Shown here piece after piece: positions 61,368 through 64,000 of a DNA stretch of 64,000 nucleotides. Made by a program: the position numbers and the translations under genes. This DNA comes from Flavihumibacter cheonanensis (GTDB lineage Bacteria > Bacteroidota > Bacteroidia > Chitinophagales > Chitinophagaceae): contig NZ_JAKRWF010000001.1 in the NCBI RefSeq assembly GCF_022352215.1, positions 744,001-808,000 of the forward strand, read 5' to 3'. Position 1 is the first letter of the stretch. The number at the start of each line of letters is the position of its first letter. The notes below the pieces were generated by a model, which did no database searches, had not been told where the DNA came from, and worked only from the letters and a program-made list of their open reading frames with translations.

Positions 61368-61958
61368 ATGATAGAGAATCTACTCAACCTTATTCGCGAA
61401 AATGCCGGGGACAGCATTATCAACAACCCCGATATTCCCAATGAACGCAACGATGAAGCTATTCAGGCAACCGGTGCCTCCATCCTTACCGGCCTGCAAG
61501 GCATGATGGCCCAGGGTAATGTAAAAGAGGTATTGGGAATGTTTGCACAGGGAGAGGTGGACCAGCAAAATCCGGTTGTACAAAACCTTTCCGGTAATGT
61601 AATAAGTGATATGATGGGCAGATTTGGTATGGACCAGGGAAAGGCTGGTTCCCTGGTAGGGAGCCTGTTACCAATGATCCTGAATCAACTGGTTCGTAAA
61701 ACCAATGATCCTTCCAATAATGGATTCAGCCTGGATGGATTATTTGGGCAATTGAGCGGTGGCAGAACTTCCGGTATGAACCTGGAAGGAATGGTAGGAA
61801 AACTGGCAGGTGGTGGACTGGATCGCGATGGAGATGGGGATGTTGATTTCCAGGATTTGGCCGGTATGTTTACAGGAGGTAGCAATGCAGGAGATAATAG
61901 TGGTGGTATGGCAGGAGGTAATGCACTAGATGCGCTTAAAGGTATTTTCGGAAGATAA
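61368..61958 (+). CDS. DUF937-like protein with an EF-hand-type calcium loop
   Basis: 196 residues, no signal peptide. The first 110 residues are helical, with ILTGLQGMMAQGNVKEVLGMF and SLVGSLLPMILNQLVRK resembling the DUF937/YidB type. Glycine-rich linkers follow. At about 151-162 DRDGDGDVDFQD has acidic residues at loop positions 1, 3, 5, 7, 9 and 12, i.e. a canonical EF-hand/dockerin-like calcium loop. The function is unknown. A strong terminator follows, so it is a single-gene unit. Confidence 0.72.
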   Translation: MIENLLNLIRENAGDSIINNPDIPNERNDEAIQATGASILTGLQGMMAQGNVKEVLGMFAQGEVDQQNPVVQNLSGNVISDMMGRFGMDQGKAGSLVGSLLPMILNQLVRKTNDPSNNGFSLDGLFGQLSGGRTSGMNLEGMVGKLAGGGLDRDGDGDVDFQDLAGMFTGGSNAGDNSGGMAGGNALDALKGIFGR

Positions 61959-61975
61959 TTTTCAATATAACCCTG

Positions 61976-62007
61976 AACCGGAGCTATTCAATGCTCCGGT
62001 TTTTTTA
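61976..62007 (+). terminator. Intrinsic terminator after the DUF937-like gene
   Basis: AACCGGAGC (61976-61984) pairs with GCTCCGGTT (61993-62001), loop 8 nt, followed by a run of T to 62006. It lies only 11 bp before the next start codon, so the oxidoreductase promoter must be elsewhere or overlap it. Confidence 0.93.
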
Positions 62008-62017
62008 ATTCAGCAAG

Positions 62018-63373
62018 ATGACCAACAGAAGAAATTTTATCCGGCAATCAATAAAAGCCGGGGCCGGGGTTTATCTCGGCACCATGGGACTTAGTGCTGC
62101 TTCCTATGCCCGTATTATCGGGTCAAACGACCGTGTAAATGTTGGAGTGGTTGGCTATTCCGATCGTTTTCGTCAATCCCTACTTCCCAGTTTCCTGAAC
62201 CATTACAAGGAGTTGAATTTTGATATGGTGGCTGTTTCCGATATCTGGAAACGAAGAAGGGAAGAAGGTGCCTCCCAATTGAAAGAAAGATTTGGACACG
62301 ATATCAAAGCCTGTGTTAATAACGAAGAGCTATATACGCTGAAAAATATTGATGCGGTTATCATCAGTACTGCTGATTTTCAGCATGCGCTGCATACGAT
62401 CGAAGCCATGAAAGCGGGTAAAGACGCGTACACAGAAAAACCCTTCGCGGAAACGATGGATGATAACAATGCAGCATTGGCTGCAGTAAAACAGGCTGGT
62501 AAGATTGTTCAGATCGGTTCCCAGCGACGAAGCGGACCCAATTACAAAGCTGCGGCGAAATTTATTGGTGAAGGCAAATTTGGTCCTATTACCATGGTGG
62601 AACTAACCTGGAATGTGAACCAGCCCGGCAGATGGCGGAGGCCCGACCTGGTGGCAGCCATCCGTGAACAGGATACAGATTGGAAGCGCTTTTTATTGAA
62701 TCGGCCTTATGAAGCCTGGGATCCGCGAAAATACCTGGAGTATCGCCTGTTCTGGCCCTACTCCTCCGGTATGCCCGGCCAATGGATGAGTCACCAGATT
62801 GATACTGTACACTGGTTCTCCGGACTCGCGCATCCGAGAAGTGTAGTTGCCAACGGCGGTATTTATATGTGGAAAGATGGAAGAACGAACTGGGACACTA
62901 CTACTGCCGTGTTTGATTATGGTCCGGAGAACGATGCTGCATCCGGATTTCAGGTAATCTTTTCTTCACGTATGCATAACGGTGATGAACGTCCTGCTGA
63001 ATTGTATTTTTCCAATGGGGGCGAATTGAACCTGATTACCAATAAAGTTTCACCAGCCGGTGGATTGCGTAAGAACCATGCCGATGCCATGAAAATGCAA
63101 CCCAATCTTTTACCGGAAATGGACCTGGTTGCAGAAAAAATAGAAGTGGCTGCTTCTGCCAATACCGGCGGGGATCCGCTAACAAGTGCGCATATGCGAA
63201 ACTGGATGGAATGTATCCGGAGCCGGAAGCAGCCCAATGCTCCGGTTGAAGCGGGCTATAATCATTCCATAGCTACCATTATGACCAATGCTGCAGTTCG
63301 GACGGGTGGCAAAGCGGTATTCGATTCAAAAACCAAACAGGTTTTGGTGGATGGTAAAGTGTTCAAATATTAA
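62018..63373 (+). CDS. Tat-exported Gfo/Idh/MocA-family oxidoreductase
   Basis: 451 residues. MTNRRNFIRQSIKAGAGVYLG is a twin-arginine signal with RRNFIR. NVGVVGYSDR is the nucleotide-binding start; VIISTADFQHALHTIEAMKAGKDAYTEKPFAET carries the EKP motif with the active-site Lys (positions about 125-158). WMSHQIDTVHWFSGLAHPRS is the usual catalytic-side His/Asp motif in the C-terminal domain. Such exported enzymes oxidise sugars or sugar derivatives, or work as glycosidases by redox mechanisms. The DUF6807 gene follows after 8 bp, a frequent pairing in Bacteroidota sugar-acid catabolism. Confidence 0.93.
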   Translation: MTNRRNFIRQSIKAGAGVYLGTMGLSAASYARIIGSNDRVNVGVVGYSDRFRQSLLPSFLNHYKELNFDMVAVSDIWKRRREEGASQLKERFGHDIKACVNNEELYTLKNIDAVIISTADFQHALHTIEAMKAGKDAYTEKPFAETMDDNNAALAAVKQAGKIVQIGSQRRSGPNYKAAAKFIGEGKFGPITMVELTWNVNQPGRWRRPDLVAAIREQDTDWKRFLLNRPYEAWDPRKYLEYRLFWPYSSGMPGQWMSHQIDTVHWFSGLAHPRSVVANGGIYMWKDGRTNWDTTTAVFDYGPENDAASGFQVIFSSRMHNGDERPAELYFSNGGELNLITNKVSPAGGLRKNHADAMKMQPNLLPEMDLVAEKIEVAASANTGGDPLTSAHMRNWMECIRSRKQPNAPVEAGYNHSIATIMTNAAVRTGGKAVFDSKTKQVLVDGKVFKY

Positions 63374-63381
63374 GAGTTGCC

Positions 63382-64000
63382 ATGAATTCATTTTTTATCG
63401 GTTGTGCAGTGCTGTTAGTACTGCCAACCTTTTCCAATGCTCAGTCATCCGGTTTGAAATGGGTGAATAAACCGGATCAGAAAATTCACGAACTACATTA
63501 CAAGAACCGGTTACTGACAGCCTACCGGTACGATGATTCCATTATGAAACCGGTGCTGTATCCCTTAAATACAGTTTCGGGAACTACCGTTACCAGGGGG
63601 TTCCCGATTGCGCCCAGGCAGGGCGATCGTACCGATCATCCGCACCATGTTGGGTTATGGCTGAATTATGAATCGGTAAACGGACTTGATTTCTGGAATA
63701 ATTCGACCGCAATTCCCTTTGAAAAAAGAGCATCCTATGGTTCCATTTTCCACCAGGAGATACTGAAACAGGAGGCGCGTGGTGATCAGGCAGTATTAGT
63801 AGTACGTGCGCTATGGAAGAATAAAGCAGGCGAACTGCAGTTACATGAAAAAACGGAGTTTCGGTTTAACGTAATAGGTGATCAATGGCAGGTACAACGA
63901 AGTACTACTCTCATGGCTGCTGATAAAAAAGTAGTTTTCAAAGACGTTAAGGACGGCATGCTGGCCATCCGGGTAGCCCGTGAATTGGAACAACCTTCCA
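63382..64000 (+). CDS. DUF6807 (PmoA-type) protein, N-terminal part (3' end outside window)
   Basis: The gene is cut at the window end after 206 complete codons. A signal peptide (about 1-21, ending FSNA before Gln) precedes the mature part. KPVLYPLNTVSGTTVTRGFP, then DRTDHPHHVGLWLNYESVNG and LDFWNNS, are hallmarks of the DUF6807/PmoA family, including the HPHH segment. PmoA proteins are often co-transcribed with Gfo/Idh/MocA oxidoreductases, as here (8 bp apart). The activity is unknown. The frame stays open to the last base. Confidence 0.88.
   Translation, partial: MNSFFIGCAVLLVLPTFSNAQSSGLKWVNKPDQKIHELHYKNRLLTAYRYDDSIMKPVLYPLNTVSGTTVTRGFPIAPRQGDRTDHPHHVGLWLNYESVNGLDFWNNSTAIPFEKRASYGSIFHQEILKQEARGDQAVLVVRALWKNKAGELQLHEKTEFRFNVIGDQWQVQRSTTLMAADKKVVFKDVKDGMLAIRVARELEQPS

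Overview
The window reads as chromosomal DNA of a member of the Bacteroidota, probably of the Chitinophagaceae or a close relative (family placement is inference). The evidence is two SusC/SusD outer-membrane uptake pairs, two further TonB-dependent receptors with N-terminal carboxypeptidase-regulatory domains, GH92 and DUF6807 sugar-related proteins, an OstA-like/LptD-like envelope set, and several promoters of the Bacteroidota type TTTG-N19/20-TAnnTTTG. I see no rRNA, CRISPR array, phage or transposase. There is one tRNA, Leu(CAA).

Layout. 1-9.3 kb: the end of a D-2-hydroxyacid dehydrogenase, dodecin, a SusC/SusD pair followed by a GH92 mannosidase-like protein with a LamG-like tail, and a cupin. 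9.3-20.1 kb: accessory genes, including a Crp/Fnr remnant and a short-chain dehydrogenase with one in-frame stop, an AraC-DoxX-HNH run, a TonB-C protein, a CocE-type hydrolase, a porin-like protein, a tightly overlapped ArsR/SRPBCC-VOC fusion/DoxX operon with a palindrome in front of it, and a Crp/Fnr regulator with an FAD monooxygenase. 20.1-31.7 kb: a single minus-strand run made of two large proteins I do not recognise (775 and 908 aa), a caspase-like peptidase with a peptidoglycan-binding tail, a two-component system and an LTA-synthase-like membrane protein. An AT-rich orphan gene and tRNA-Leu lie just upstream. 32-39 kb: a peroxiredoxin-like protein; a TonB receptor, ABA4-like, membrane protein and BNR-propeller operon with an exact FNR-type box in front; and a Crp/Fnr gene placed directly behind purC. 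39-45.6 kb: a TonB receptor with a fasciclin lipoprotein, ychF, and a fused SpmA/SpmB-type transporter-like protein. 45.6-52 kb: a DeoR regulator, a second SusC/SusD pair and a DUF4397 lipoprotein. 52-61.3 kb: an envelope block (NhaA, OstA-like, MlaD-like, amidase, divergent LptD-like), an acyltransferase and uracil-DNA glycosylase. 61.3-64 kb: a DUF937-like protein with an EF-hand loop, a Gfo/Idh/MocA oxidoreductase, and the start of a DUF6807 (PmoA-type) protein.

The most unusual signal is not a gene. Six arrays of a 7-bp tandem repeat (GTGARAN) lie at or just after stop codons, always in the same orientation relative to the gene they follow. Because the period is 7 and each unit contains TGA, three units place a stop in all three sense frames, while the complementary strand has none. 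Where two genes converge the arrays face each other and can pair into a stem. A second 7-bp family (GTATGAA / TTCATAC) occurs twice. The unrecognised caspase-associated gene block is the best candidate for an undescribed protein system.
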